64,000 nt of DNA from Aquisalimonas lutea (lineage in GTDB: Bacteria > Pseudomonadota > Gammaproteobacteria > Nitrococcales > Aquisalimonadaceae): assembly GCF_030409225.1 (NCBI RefSeq), contig NZ_JAUFPK010000001.1, positions 2,285,566 through 2,349,565 of the forward strand, given 5' to 3'. Made by a program: the position numbers and the translations under genes. Shown one piece after another: positions 52,372 to 60,815 of the stretch (position 1 is the stretch's first letter; each line of letters starts with the position of its first letter). A model generated the notes under the pieces. The model was not told the DNA's origin and made no database searches. It worked only from the letters and a program-made list of their open reading frames with translations.

Positions 52372-53697
52372 TCAGGGCGCCGGACCCCGCTCCGGGTGGG
52401 CGTTGCGGCCGCCCACGAACGTTGCCGCCACGTGGCGGTCGTCCCCCAGGAAGAACAGCGCGAACAGGGTCTCCTCCAGGGTGGCCCGGGCGCTTCGCCG
52501 CGCCGTCAGCGGTGTCGCCGCCGGGTCCAGCACCACCACGTCCGCCTCCATGCCCGGGTCCAGGTGGCCCACGCGATCGCCGATGTCCATGGCCTCGGCG
52601 CTGCCGCGGGTGGCCAGGTGGAGCAGGCTGGTGGCGGACAGGGGCGTGTCGTTGAGGCAGGAGACCTTGTAGGCCTCGCTGGCGGTGCGCAGCATGCTGA
52701 AGCTGCAGCCGCCGCCGACATCCGTGGCCAGGCCCGTGCGGATTCCGGCCTCGCGGGTGGCGCGGTAGTCCAGCAGCCCGCTGCCCAGGAACGTGTTGGA
52801 CGTGGGCGAGAACGCCACCGCCGCGCCGGCCTCGGCCATGCGGCGGCGATCGGTGTCGTCCAGGTAGATGCAGTGCGCGTACATGGAGCGCTCGCGCACC
52901 AGGCCATAGCGGTCGTAGACATCCAGGTAGCTGCGCGCCTCCGGGAACAGCTCGCCCACCCAGGCGACCTCCTTGCGATTCTCGGCCAGGTGGGTGTGCA
53001 CGTAGGCATCGGGGAACTCCCGCGCCAGCCGCGCCGTCGCCTCCAGCTGCGCCTCGCTGGAGGTCGGGGCGAAGCGCGGCGTAATGGCGTAGGCGAGCCG
53101 GTCCACGCCGTGCCAGCGTTCCAGCAGCTCCCGCGACTCCCGGTACCCGGACTCGGCGGTATCCTGGATCGCCTCGGGGCAGTTGCGGTCCATCATGACC
53201 TTGCCGGCGACCAGCCGCATGCCCTCCCGGCGGGCGGCCTCGAAGATGATGTCCGCCGAGCGGGCGTGACTGGTGCCCATGACCATGGCGGTGGTGGTGC
53301 CGTTGCGGAACAGCTCGGCCAGGAAGAAATCCGCCGTCTCGCGGGCCAGGTCCGCGTCGGCGAAGGCTGCCTCCGCGGGAAAGGTGTAGCGCTCCAGCCA
53401 CGCCAGCAGGTGCTCGCCGTAGCTGGCGATGATATCCGTCTGCGGATAGTGGATGTGGCTGTCGATGAGCCCGGGAATGAGCAGGCAGTCACGATAGTCG
53501 TGTACCGGCAGGTGCGCGCTGTCCTCCCGCAGGATCTCGCCGGCGGGGCCGCGTGCGACGATCCGCCCGTTGTCGATGATCAGGGCGCCGTCCTCGGTTA
53601 CCCGCAGCGCCTCGTCGCCGACCCGGGGGCCGGCGGCCGGCCCGCAGTCGACGATGGTGCCCCGCAGTGCAAAGGCCGTTGGCGTGTCGCTGGTCAT
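52372..53697 (-). CDS. guaD: Guanine deaminase
   Basis: Amidohydrolase-superfamily zinc enzyme, 441 residues, converting guanine to xanthine, the substrate of the xdh product. The metal and substrate motif is LIDSHIHYPQTDIIASYGEH, followed by LAWLERYTFPAEAAFAD, diagnostic for GuaD. Later HTHLAENRKEVAWV and HCIYLDDTDRRRMAEAGAAV add metal ligands; TDVGGGCSFSML has the last Asp. Start at 53697, after GAGGAAG; the frame open to 53754 would run into its operator. Confidence 0.96.
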   Translation of the reverse strand: MTSDTPTAFALRGTIVDCGPAAGPRVGDEALRVTEDGALIIDNGRIVARGPAGEILREDSAHLPVHDYRDCLLIPGLIDSHIHYPQTDIIASYGEHLLAWLERYTFPAEAAFADADLARETADFFLAELFRNGTTTAMVMGTSHARSADIIFEAARREGMRLVAGKVMMDRNCPEAIQDTAESGYRESRELLERWHGVDRLAYAITPRFAPTSSEAQLEATARLAREFPDAYVHTHLAENRKEVAWVGELFPEARSYLDVYDRYGLVRERSMYAHCIYLDDTDRRRMAEAGAAVAFSPTSNTFLGSGLLDYRATREAGIRTGLATDVGGGCSFSMLRTASEAYKVSCLNDTPLSATSLLHLATRGSAEAMDIGDRVGHLDPGMEADVVVLDPAATPLTARRSARATLEETLFALFFLGDDRHVAATFVGGRNAHPERGPAP

Positions 53698-53756
53698 GGC
53701 TTCCTCGTTGTGTTCCGCGCCGGCGGCCACGGGGCCGCCGGCATCTCGTGTCATTG

Positions 53757-53766
53757 TCGTATACAG
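53757..53766 (-). promoter_or_regulatory. GTATAC operator before guaD
   Basis: TCGTATACAG, core GTATAC at 53759-53764, 60 nt before the guaD start and 22 nt after the stop codon of the upstream permease gene. Confidence 0.5.
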
Positions 53767-53788
53767 CTCCGGTTCCTGCGAGCCCGGC

Positions 53789-55171
53789 TCAGACCGTGGC
53801 CAGCATCAGGATGCACAGCCCGGCCACGACCAGCATGGCCGGCTTGACGTCCCGGATGCGCCCCATCAGGGCCTTGATCACCACGTAGCTGAGAAAGCCG
53901 TAGGCGATGCCCATGGTGATGGAGTAGGTCAGCGGCATCAGGATTACCGCCAGAAAGGCCGGGATGGCCTCGTCGTAGCGCTGCCACTCCACCTTGCTCA
54001 CCGGCGCCAGCATGAACAGGCCCACCAGCACCAGCACCGTGGACGTGGCGATGGCCGGTACCAGCTCCAGCAGCGGCGACAGGAACAGGAACGGCAGGAA
54101 CAGCACCGCCACCGTCACCGCCACCAGGCCCGTGCGCCCGCCCTGGGCGACGCCGGCGCCCGACTCGATGAACGTCTGCGCCGCGCTGGTGCCCAGCGGG
54201 GCGGCGATGATCGAGGCGAACGCGTCCACGGTCATGGACTGCTTCAGGTTGCGCGGGTTGCCGTCCTCGTCCTTGAGGTCCGCGGCCTCGGACAGCCCCA
54301 TGAAGCACGACAGCGCGTCGAAGAAGTTGGTGAACAGCATCACGAAGATGAACGGCCAGTAGGCGACGCTCAGGGCGCCGATGACGTCCACCTGGAACAT
54401 GAAGCTGAAGTCCGGCGCGGCGACCAGGCCGTCCCAGGCGACCACCGGCGCGTCGCCGCCCCAGAGGCGGCCCAGCGGCAGCGCCAGCAGGGTGGTGGCC
54501 ACGACGCCGAGGACCAGTGCGCCGGGGAGCTTACGCGAGACGAACGCCGACGTCAGGGCCAGGCCCGCCAGGAACGTGAGCACGGCGGGGCCGAGATCCG
54601 CCATGCTCACCAGGGTCGCCGGGTTGCTGACGATGAAGCCGGCGTTCTTGAGCCCGATGAAGGTGATGAACAGGCCGATGCCGCAGGTGATGGCGTAGCG
54701 CATGTTCGCCGGTATGGCGTCGACGATGACCTGGCGTACGTTGAACACCGCCAGGATCACGAAGATCACACCGGACCAGAACACGCAGCCCAGGGCGGTC
54801 TCCAGCGGCACGCCGGCGCCTTCCACCAGGGTGTAGGTGAACAGCGCGTTCATGCCCATCCCGGGGGCCACCAGGATGGGGTTGCGGGCGTACAGGCCCA
54901 TGGCCAGGCTGCCCAGGAAGCTGATGAGCACCGTGGCCGTGAGGCCGGCGGAGAAGGGGATGCCGGCGTCGCTGAGAATGCCGGGATTGACCACGATGAT
55001 GTACATGCCGGCGAGGAACGTGGCCAGGCCGGCCATGACCTCGGTGCGCACGGTGGTGCCGCTGGCCGTGAGGCCGAAGAAGTGATCCAGCGCCCTGGCG
55101 GCGCGCGATGGTGTCCCGGTGCGCGCGGGCGCATCGGCGGCGCCGGCCACCGTATCCTGTCGGGAATTCAT
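53789..55171 (-). CDS. AzgA-type NCS2 purine (adenine/guanine/hypoxanthine) permease
   Basis: Inner-membrane purine:proton symporter of the NCS2 AzgA branch, 460 residues, 12-14 hydrophobic segments. RTEVMAGLATFLAGMYIIVV opens it; ILVAPGMGMNALFTYTLVEG is the conserved third-helix region. FFDALSCFMGLSEAADLKDE and TSAAQTFIESGAGVAQGGRT are the substrate-site and NCS2 signature. Start at 55171 after GAGGAGAAACC. Just upstream of guaD on the same strand, it is the natural importer for its substrate. Confidence 0.92.
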   Translation of the reverse strand: MNSRQDTVAGAADAPARTGTPSRAARALDHFFGLTASGTTVRTEVMAGLATFLAGMYIIVVNPGILSDAGIPFSAGLTATVLISFLGSLAMGLYARNPILVAPGMGMNALFTYTLVEGAGVPLETALGCVFWSGVIFVILAVFNVRQVIVDAIPANMRYAITCGIGLFITFIGLKNAGFIVSNPATLVSMADLGPAVLTFLAGLALTSAFVSRKLPGALVLGVVATTLLALPLGRLWGGDAPVVAWDGLVAAPDFSFMFQVDVIGALSVAYWPFIFVMLFTNFFDALSCFMGLSEAADLKDEDGNPRNLKQSMTVDAFASIIAAPLGTSAAQTFIESGAGVAQGGRTGLVAVTVAVLFLPFLFLSPLLELVPAIATSTVLVLVGLFMLAPVSKVEWQRYDEAIPAFLAVILMPLTYSITMGIAYGFLSYVVIKALMGRIRDVKPAMLVVAGLCILMLATV

Positions 55172-55212
55172 GGTTTCTCCTCCGGTCCCTTTTGTCAGGG
55201 ACACTGCATTTA

Positions 55213-55246
55213 TTGTGTACGAAAATGAATAAAACCATGTATACAA
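55213..55246 (-). promoter_or_regulatory. Paired operators before the AzgA-type permease gene
   Basis: TTGTGTACGA (55213-55222) and ATGTATACAA (55237-55246), cores offset by 24 bp, 42-75 nt before the permease start, in an AT-rich promoter-like stretch. Confidence 0.6.
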
Positions 55247-55355
55247 TTTCGAAAGCAACCCCTTGGCGGGGACGAATCGGCACGAGTCCTGCGCATCCTT
55301 TGATTCAGGGGAAAGGGTTGCGGATGTCTGTCACGAGTGCGGCCGGATGCCGGAG

Positions 55356-56120
55356 TCAGGAAGCCGGGTTGCCGGGCAGCGCGGACGGCGGCAGGTCGTC
55401 GATCAGCGCCTCGATGCGCCGGACGTGGCTGCCCCGCCAGTAGATGCGCCCGCAGTCGCTGCACATGCGGAAGGTCTCGTAGTAGCGGTGGGTCAACGGC
55501 TCCAGGCGGTGGGCGATGGCGTCCTTGGCCACGTCGCGCAGCGTGCCGTTGCAGCGGGCACAGCGGGTGAACGGACGGATCGTGCCGCGCAGCTGGAAGC
55601 GGTGAACGATCTCCGCGAGCTGGTGCGGCGGGTGGTCGCAGCGGACGCAGTAGCCGTGGGTGACGATGCGCCGCTTGAGCAGCAGGCGGTCGCGGGTCAG
55701 CAGCGTCCGGTGCTGGCCGGCCGAGATCCGGGCCAGCTCGTCGTCGCGGTAGTCGTTGCGATAGAGCGTGTCGAAGCCGCACAGTCGCAGATAGCGGGCG
55801 AGCGTGCCGAGGTGGGTATCCAGGACGAAGCGCACCGCGCGCAGGGGCTGCTCGCGCACCCGCAGGTGCTCGCTGATATCGAAGGACTCGAACACGGGGT
55901 AGACCGCGATGCGGTCGCCGTCCCGGACGATGTGGCCGAAGCCGGCGGACTCACCGTTGACCAGGATCAGCTCGACTTCCGGATGCGGGACGCCCAGGGC
56001 CTCGATCATGTCCTTGACCGAGGCGCGCCGGCTGAACACGTGCTCGAAGGCCACCTTGCGCCGCTCGGGCGCCAGGAAGTCGTTCAGCTCCTCGTAGAAG
56101 CGGAACACCGCGCGTGCCAT
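55356..56120 (-). CDS. Mut7-C RNase domain protein with ubiquitin-like N-terminus
   Basis: 254 residues. The N-terminal 80 residues form the Mut7-C ubiquitin/ThiS-like domain (VKDMIEALGVPHPEVELILV then GDRIAVYPVFESF). The C-terminal Mut7-C PIN-like RNase domain has RFVLDTHLGTLARYLRLCGF, RTLLTRDRLLLKRRI and a zinc ribbon CVRCDHPP...CARCNGTL...CSDCGRIYWRG. The role in RNA processing is inferred from fold only. Start at 56120 (MARAVFRFYEEL). Confidence 0.88.
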   Translation of the reverse strand: MARAVFRFYEELNDFLAPERRKVAFEHVFSRRASVKDMIEALGVPHPEVELILVNGESAGFGHIVRDGDRIAVYPVFESFDISEHLRVREQPLRAVRFVLDTHLGTLARYLRLCGFDTLYRNDYRDDELARISAGQHRTLLTRDRLLLKRRIVTHGYCVRCDHPPHQLAEIVHRFQLRGTIRPFTRCARCNGTLRDVAKDAIAHRLEPLTHRYYETFRMCSDCGRIYWRGSHVRRIEALIDDLPPSALPGNPAS

Positions 56121-56242
56121 GGTACCTGCCCGCGGAAACCGGTTGCTCGCTACCACGGTAAGGCGGCCGCGGCCGCCTGTCCACGCGGGTCCCGGAGGGC
56201 CGTCCCGTGGGCGAAAAAGAACGGCACGTCCCTGTGCGCATT

Positions 56243-56312
56243 AGGAATCGCTGAATGATCGTTCCCGCGTACTGCTCGGTCAGAAGCGCGCGCGAATGGT
56301 TCAGCGTTTCCT
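56243..56312. repeat. Inverted-repeat element, family A, shortened copy
   Basis: Starts AGGAATCGCTGAATGATC and ends GGTTCAGCGTTTCCT, the same ends as the 197-bp element at 19591. The right 40 nt (TGCTCGG...GAAGCGCGCG...TTCAGCGT) are nearly identical in both, and the middle is deleted. It separates the bhc operon from the Mut7-C gene. Confidence 0.65.
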
Positions 56313-56325
56313 CAAGGGGAGGTCG

Positions 56326-57291
56326 TTACAGGCTCGCTTCGACGGCCGACCCCGCTGCCACGGCCCGTTCCACGGCGACCCGGGCGACCGCCAGGTCCTG
56401 GAGGCCCACGCCGGTGCCGTCGAACACGGTGACGGTCCCGGCGGCGCGGGCGAACGTGTCGGCATTGCGGATGACGTCGCCGACGGGCCGGATCGCCTCC
56501 GCGGCGATCAGGCCCTGCGCCACCGCGTGCTGGCATTCGCCGATGCCCGCCGCCTGGGCGACCTCGTCGGTGAACACCTCGGCCGCCGCCAGGATGGCGG
56601 GATCGATCTCCTGCTTGCCGGCCGTGTCCGTGCCCATGCACGCGATATGGGTGCCGGGACGGATCTGGCGCGCCGACAGCAGCGGCTCGAAGCAGGACGT
56701 GATGGTGATGATCACGTCCGCCTGCCGGCAGAGGGTGTCCCGGTCCACCGTCTCGAAGGCGACGCCCGCCTCCGCAGCGGCCGCGGCCAGGTCGTTCAGC
56801 CGCTCCGGGCTGCGGTTCCAGGCGACAACGCGCTGGAACCGCCGTTCCTCCAGGGCTGCCCGCAGCTGGAACGGCGCCTGGTGGCCGGCACCCACGATGC
56901 CCAGGGTGGCGGCATCGGGGCGCGCCAGGTGACGGATGGACACGGCGCTAGCCGCGGCCGTGCGCAGGGCCGTGAGGTAGTTGCCGCCCACCAGGGCCCG
57001 GGGCTGGCCGGTGTCCGGGTCGAACAGCAGCACCGTGGACTGGTGGTTGGTCAGCCCCCGCGCGGCGTTGCCGGGCCAGTAGCCGCCGGACTTCACGCCC
57101 AGGGTGAGCTCGCCCCGGTCGAAGCCGGACTTGAAGCCGTAGAGGGCATCGGCATGGCCGATGGCCTCGCGCACCACCGGGAAGTTCCGGGCGTCGCCCG
57201 CGGCCATGGCGGCGAAGACGGACTCCACCGCCGCGGCCGCGTCGGCCCGGCCCACGCTGTCGCGCACTGCCTGTTCCGAAATGATCAGCAT
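56326..57291 (-). CDS. bhcD: Iminosuccinate reductase BhcD
   Basis: Last enzyme of the beta-hydroxyaspartate cycle, reducing iminosuccinate to L-aspartate with NADH. 321 residues, ornithine-cyclodeaminase/mu-crystallin fold. KSGGYWPGNAARGLTNHQST gives the substrate side, ALVGGNYLTALRTAAASAVS the conserved helix, LGIVGAGHQAPFQLRAALEE the Rossmann motif, and CMGTDTAGKQEIDPAILAAA the late loop. Sequence alone would allow alanine dehydrogenase or ornithine cyclodeaminase; the identity rests on position as fourth gene of bhcABCD. ATG is 13 nt after the bhcC stop. Confidence 0.9.
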   Translation of the reverse strand: MLIISEQAVRDSVGRADAAAAVESVFAAMAAGDARNFPVVREAIGHADALYGFKSGFDRGELTLGVKSGGYWPGNAARGLTNHQSTVLLFDPDTGQPRALVGGNYLTALRTAAASAVSIRHLARPDAATLGIVGAGHQAPFQLRAALEERRFQRVVAWNRSPERLNDLAAAAAEAGVAFETVDRDTLCRQADVIITITSCFEPLLSARQIRPGTHIACMGTDTAGKQEIDPAILAAAEVFTDEVAQAAGIGECQHAVAQGLIAAEAIRPVGDVIRNADTFARAAGTVTVFDGTGVGLQDLAVARVAVERAVAAGSAVEASL

Positions 57292-57304
57292 GAGCGGCCT
57301 CCGT

Positions 57305-58423
57305 CTACAGGCACATGCCGCGGCCGGTAATGGGCCACAGGCACTCCACGCGGCCGTTGCGAACGCCCACGTACCAGTCGTAGATGTTCACCGTGGGATC
57401 GCAGTGGCCGGGGATGAGCTTGAGCTTCTCGCCCAGGCGCAGCCGGTTGTCCGGGTCCTTGATCACGCCGTGCTCGTCCGAGGCGCCGATGTACTCGACG
57501 TCGTCGCGGCCGAAGACCACGGCCACCCCGGAGTCCACGCTCTGGGCCTTGAGGCCGGCGTCGCAGATGGCCTTCTCCGCCTTGGTCTTGCTCATGACGG
57601 TGGAGTAGATGAACAGGCTGTTCTCGAAGTCGTCGATGAGCCGGCCGTCGGCCATGCGGATGCGCTGGTAGTCGGCGTCCATGAAGATGTAGGAGCCGCA
57701 CTGGAGCTCGTTGTAGACGCCGCTCTCGCCCTCGAAGGTGTACGTGCCGGTGCCGGCGCCGGCGACGATGTCGCACTCCAGGCCTTCCTGGCGGAGCAGG
57801 TCCACGGTCTCCCGCACCCCCGCCACGGCGGCGTCGATCTTCGCCTTGCGCTCCTCGAAGTCGTGGACGTGCTGGGCCTTGCCCTGGTAGGCCTGCAGGC
57901 CCGCGAAGCGCAGGGCCGGGGCCTCAGTGATGCGCTGCGCCAGGGGGATGGCGGGCTGGCCGGGCTCGACGCCGCAGCGGCCGGCGCCGACGTCGATCTC
58001 CACCAGGACCTCGATGGTGACGCCGTAGGCCTGGGCGGCGGCGTTGATCTGGTCGACATTGCCCAGGTCGTCAACGCAGACCAGCACGCGCGCCTGGTGC
58101 GCCAGGGCGGCCAGGCGGTCGATCATGTGCGGGTTGACCACCTGGTTGGAGACCAGCACGTCGCGCACGCCGCCGTTGACCATTGCCTCGGCCTCGCTGA
58201 CCTTCTGGCAGCACACGCCGACGGCGCCGCGGTCCATCTGCTGCAGGGCGATGTTCGGCGACTTGTGGGTCTTGGCGTGGGCGCGGTGGCGCAGGCCCTG
58301 GCTGTCGATGTAGCGGGCCATGCGGTCCAGGTTGCGCTCGTAGGCGTCCAGGTCCACCAGCAGGCACGGGGTCAGGACGTCTTCCACCGGCGTGCCCACC
58401 TGTGCGGGAACATTGGTGCTCAT
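57305..58423 (-). CDS. bhcC: beta-Hydroxyaspartate aldolase BhcC
   Basis: PLP enzyme of the D-threonine aldolase (alanine-racemase fold) family, 372 residues. Condenses glyoxylate with glycine to (2R,3S)-beta-hydroxyaspartate. TPCLLVDLDAYERNLDRMAR then RHRAHAKTHKSPNIALQQMD, with the Schiff-base Lys in HAKTHKS. LIPGHCDPTVNIYDWYVGVR has the His-x-Cys divalent-metal site of D-threonine aldolase relatives. AGAGGAGT precedes the ATG; 24 nt after bhcB. Confidence 0.93.
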   Translation of the reverse strand: MSTNVPAQVGTPVEDVLTPCLLVDLDAYERNLDRMARYIDSQGLRHRAHAKTHKSPNIALQQMDRGAVGVCCQKVSEAEAMVNGGVRDVLVSNQVVNPHMIDRLAALAHQARVLVCVDDLGNVDQINAAAQAYGVTIEVLVEIDVGAGRCGVEPGQPAIPLAQRITEAPALRFAGLQAYQGKAQHVHDFEERKAKIDAAVAGVRETVDLLRQEGLECDIVAGAGTGTYTFEGESGVYNELQCGSYIFMDADYQRIRMADGRLIDDFENSLFIYSTVMSKTKAEKAICDAGLKAQSVDSGVAVVFGRDDVEYIGASDEHGVIKDPDNRLRLGEKLKLIPGHCDPTVNIYDWYVGVRNGRVECLWPITGRGMCL

Positions 58424-58447
58424 GGTGATACTCCTCTCTGGGGATTT

Positions 58448-59401
58448 CTACTGCTGCAGCCAGGGCAGCTTGTACAGGTCCACGTTGCCGCCGGTGACGA
58501 TGACCCCCACCCGCTGGCCGCGGAACAGCTCCGGGTTCTTGAGGATCGCGGCGACGGCCACCGCGCTGGACGGCTCGATGACCAGCTTCATCCGCTCCCA
58601 GACCAGCCGCATGGCGTCGATGATCTCCTCCTCGGTGGCCAGGAGAATCCCGGTGACGTAGCTGGACACGAAGTGCCAGGTGAGATCCCGCAGGGACACG
58701 CGCAGGCCGTCGGCCACGGTGTCCGGGGCGTCGTCCTCGATGATGCGGCCGGCGTGGAAGGAGCGGTAGGCGTCGTCGGCGTTGGCCGGCTCCGCCGCGT
58801 AGATGCGCGTGTGCGGCGCGATGGACGAGATCGTCAGCGACGTGCCGCTGATCATGCCGCCGCCGCCGATGGGGGCGACCACCGCGTCCAGCGGGCCGGC
58901 GTCCTCGTGGAGTTCAAGGGAGCAGGTGGCCTGGCCGGCAATGACGCGGTGGTCGTTGTACGGGTGGACGAAGTTCGCCCCCGTGCGCTCGACCAGCGCG
59001 TTGAGCGTGCGCTCCCGGTCCTCCAGGCTCGGCCTGCAGGTGATGATCTCGCCGCCGTAGCCTTCCACGGCGCGCATCTTCGCCTTGCTGGCCGTCTCCG
59101 GCATGATCACCGTGCCCGGGATGCCGCGGCAGCCGGCGGCGCGGCTCAGCGACAGGGCGTGGTTGCCCGAGGAGTGGGTGGCCACGCCGCGCCGGGCCTG
59201 TTCCTCGGTGAGGCTGAACACCGCGTTGGTGGCGCCGCGCACCTTGAACGCGCCCGCCTTCTGCAGGTTCTCGCACTTGAACAGCAGCTCCGCGCCGCTC
59301 ATGCGGTCGAGGGTCTCGCTGGTCAGCACCGGCGTGCGGTGGATCCACGGACGGATGCGCTCGTGGGCGGTCAGGACGTCGTCGTACGTGGGAATGTACA
59401 T
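58448..59401 (-). CDS. bhcB: beta-Hydroxyaspartate dehydratase BhcB
   Basis: Fold-type II PLP dehydratase, 317 residues, turning beta-hydroxyaspartate into iminosuccinate. ENLQKAGAFKVRGATNAVFS holds the Schiff-base Lys, VATHSSGNHALSLSRAAGCR the substrate loop, VVAPIGGGGMISGTSLTISS the phosphate-binding glycines. Alone it could be a threonine dehydratase or serine racemase, to which it is similar. Its place between bhcA and bhcC decides. Start at 59401 (MYIPTYDDVLTAHERIRP), 16 nt after bhcA; the longer frame upstream lies in bhcA. Confidence 0.92.
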   Translation of the reverse strand: MYIPTYDDVLTAHERIRPWIHRTPVLTSETLDRMSGAELLFKCENLQKAGAFKVRGATNAVFSLTEEQARRGVATHSSGNHALSLSRAAGCRGIPGTVIMPETASKAKMRAVEGYGGEIITCRPSLEDRERTLNALVERTGANFVHPYNDHRVIAGQATCSLELHEDAGPLDAVVAPIGGGGMISGTSLTISSIAPHTRIYAAEPANADDAYRSFHAGRIIEDDAPDTVADGLRVSLRDLTWHFVSSYVTGILLATEEEIIDAMRLVWERMKLVIEPSSAVAVAAILKNPELFRGQRVGVIVTGGNVDLYKLPWLQQ

Positions 59402-59417
59402 CGCTGCGGCTCCTGGT

Positions 59418-60608
59418 CTACGCGCTCTTGCGCTGCGCTGCGGGTCGCTCGTGGCGGTAGAACTCTTGCGCCGCCGCAACCCCGCTGCCGAGGGTGATGG
59501 GGTAGCCCAGGTCCTTCATGGCCATCTCGGCGGTGGCGATGCCCGACAGCGCCGTGACGTCGCTCATGATGCCCAGGTGCCCGATGCGGAACAGCCGCCC
59601 CGCCACCTGCCCGAGGCCGATGCCGAAGGCCACGCCGTAGGTCTCGTTGGCGTAGTTCACCAGCTCGGTGCTGTCGTAGCCCTGCGGCACCATGATGGCG
59701 GTAACGGTATCGGAGTGGAGCTCCGGCCGCCGGGCGCACGGCTCCAGGCCCCACGCCGCCACGGCGCGCCTCACGCCCTCGGCGATGCGGTGATGGCGGG
59801 CGTGGACGTTCTCCAGGCCCTCCTCCAGGAGCATGGTGACGCTCTCCCGCAGGCCCTCGATGAGCCCGATGGCCGGGGTGTACGGATACGAGCCCTTGTT
59901 GCCCGCCGCGATCATGTCGCGCAGGTCGAAATAGCAGCGCGGCAGGCGCGCTTCGTCCATGGCGTCCACGGCACGGGGGCTCACCGCCACGATGGCCAGC
60001 CCCGTGGCCAGCATGAAGCCTTTCTGGGAGCCCGACACGGCGACGTCCACGCCCCAGTCGTCCATGCGGAAGTCCATGGAGCCGATGGAGCTCACGCCGT
60101 CGACGAACAGCATGGCGGGGTGGCTCTCGGCGTCCATGGCCGCGCGGACCGCGCGGATGTCGCTGCGCACGCCGGTGGCGGTCTCGTTGTGCACCGCCAG
60201 CACCGCCTTGATGCGGTGGTCCGTGTCGGCGGCGAGGGCGCGGCGATAGCCTTCCACCGGGGCGCCTTCGCCCCACTCGCAGTCGATGACCTCCACCTCG
60301 ATGCCGTGGCGCTGGCACAGATCGATCCAGCGCTGGGAGAACATGCCGTAGCGCCCGGCCAGCACCTTGTCCCCGGGGGAGAGCGTATTGGTGATGGCCG
60401 TCTCCCAGCCGCCGGTGCCGCTGGCGGTGAACACGGCGACTTCGCCGTGGCGCGTGCCGAAGACCCGCTTGAGATCCGCCAGCAAGGGGACGAACATGCG
60501 CCCGAATTCCGGGGAGCGGTGGTCCCAGGTGGGCACGCTCATGGCCTTGCGCAGGCGCTCCGGGATGTTGGTGGGGCCCGGTATGAACACCGGATTCTGG
60601 TTTTCCAT
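59418..60608 (-). CDS. bhcA: Aspartate-glyoxylate aminotransferase BhcA
   Basis: Class V aminotransferase, 396 residues, the size of Paracoccus BhcA. It transfers the amino group of L-aspartate to glyoxylate, giving oxaloacetate and glycine, the glycine being recycled to BhcC. FIPGPTNIPERLRKAMSVPT opens the serine-glyoxylate-aminotransferase family; VFTASGTGGWETAITNTLSP and VAVSGSQKGFMLATGLAIVA (Lys of GSQKG binds PLP) follow. Start at 60608 after GGAGGAG. First gene of the operon, divergent from bhcR. Confidence 0.93.
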   Translation of the reverse strand: MENQNPVFIPGPTNIPERLRKAMSVPTWDHRSPEFGRMFVPLLADLKRVFGTRHGEVAVFTASGTGGWETAITNTLSPGDKVLAGRYGMFSQRWIDLCQRHGIEVEVIDCEWGEGAPVEGYRRALAADTDHRIKAVLAVHNETATGVRSDIRAVRAAMDAESHPAMLFVDGVSSIGSMDFRMDDWGVDVAVSGSQKGFMLATGLAIVAVSPRAVDAMDEARLPRCYFDLRDMIAAGNKGSYPYTPAIGLIEGLRESVTMLLEEGLENVHARHHRIAEGVRRAVAAWGLEPCARRPELHSDTVTAIMVPQGYDSTELVNYANETYGVAFGIGLGQVAGRLFRIGHLGIMSDVTALSGIATAEMAMKDLGYPITLGSGVAAAQEFYRHERPAAQRKSA

Positions 60609-60619
60609 GACGGCTCCTC

Positions 60620-60627
60620 CGTATACG
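60620..60627 (-). promoter_or_regulatory. GTATAC palindrome at bhcA leader
   Basis: CGTATACG, core GTATAC at 60621-60626, adjoining the ribosome binding site of bhcA. It may be a further member of the purine-regulon sites, though its place inside the leader and single copy make it the weakest of the set. Confidence 0.3.
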
Positions 60628-60651
60628 TACTGCCGTCCATGGTAGTAGAAT

Positions 60652-60687
60652 GAAAAATATTTCCAATTTTTTCGAAAAAATATTTCG
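60652..60687. promoter_or_regulatory. Tandem AT palindromes, candidate BhcR operator
   Basis: GAAAAATATTTCC (60652-60664) and GAAAAAATATTTC (60674-60686), near-identical imperfect palindromes offset by 22 bp, 44-80 nt before bhcA. IclR-type regulators typically use such GGAAAT...ATTTCC-like symmetric sites. Confidence 0.5.
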
Positions 60688-60734
60688 TTGAACCGCGGAA
60701 ATCGGGAAAGCACGGCACGCCGGGGGTTGAAGGG

Positions 60735-60771
60735 TTTTTCATCAGGTCCGCAAGGCGGTCGTGATGAAAAA
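60735..60771. promoter_or_regulatory. Perfect 10-bp inverted repeat before bhcR
   Basis: TTTTTCATCA (60735-60744) and TGATGAAAAA (60762-60771) with a 17-nt spacer, 45-81 nt before the bhcR ATG. Possible autoregulatory site or transcript hairpin. Confidence 0.45.
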
Positions 60772-60815
60772 TTCCGTCACCGCGAGGGTGTCGCGAAGAT
60801 GACGAGGAGAACGGC

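Noticed and set aside
53570-55228. 552-codon plus-strand frame over guaD and the AzgA permease
   Set aside because: Antisense shadow with Gln/His/Gly-rich content.
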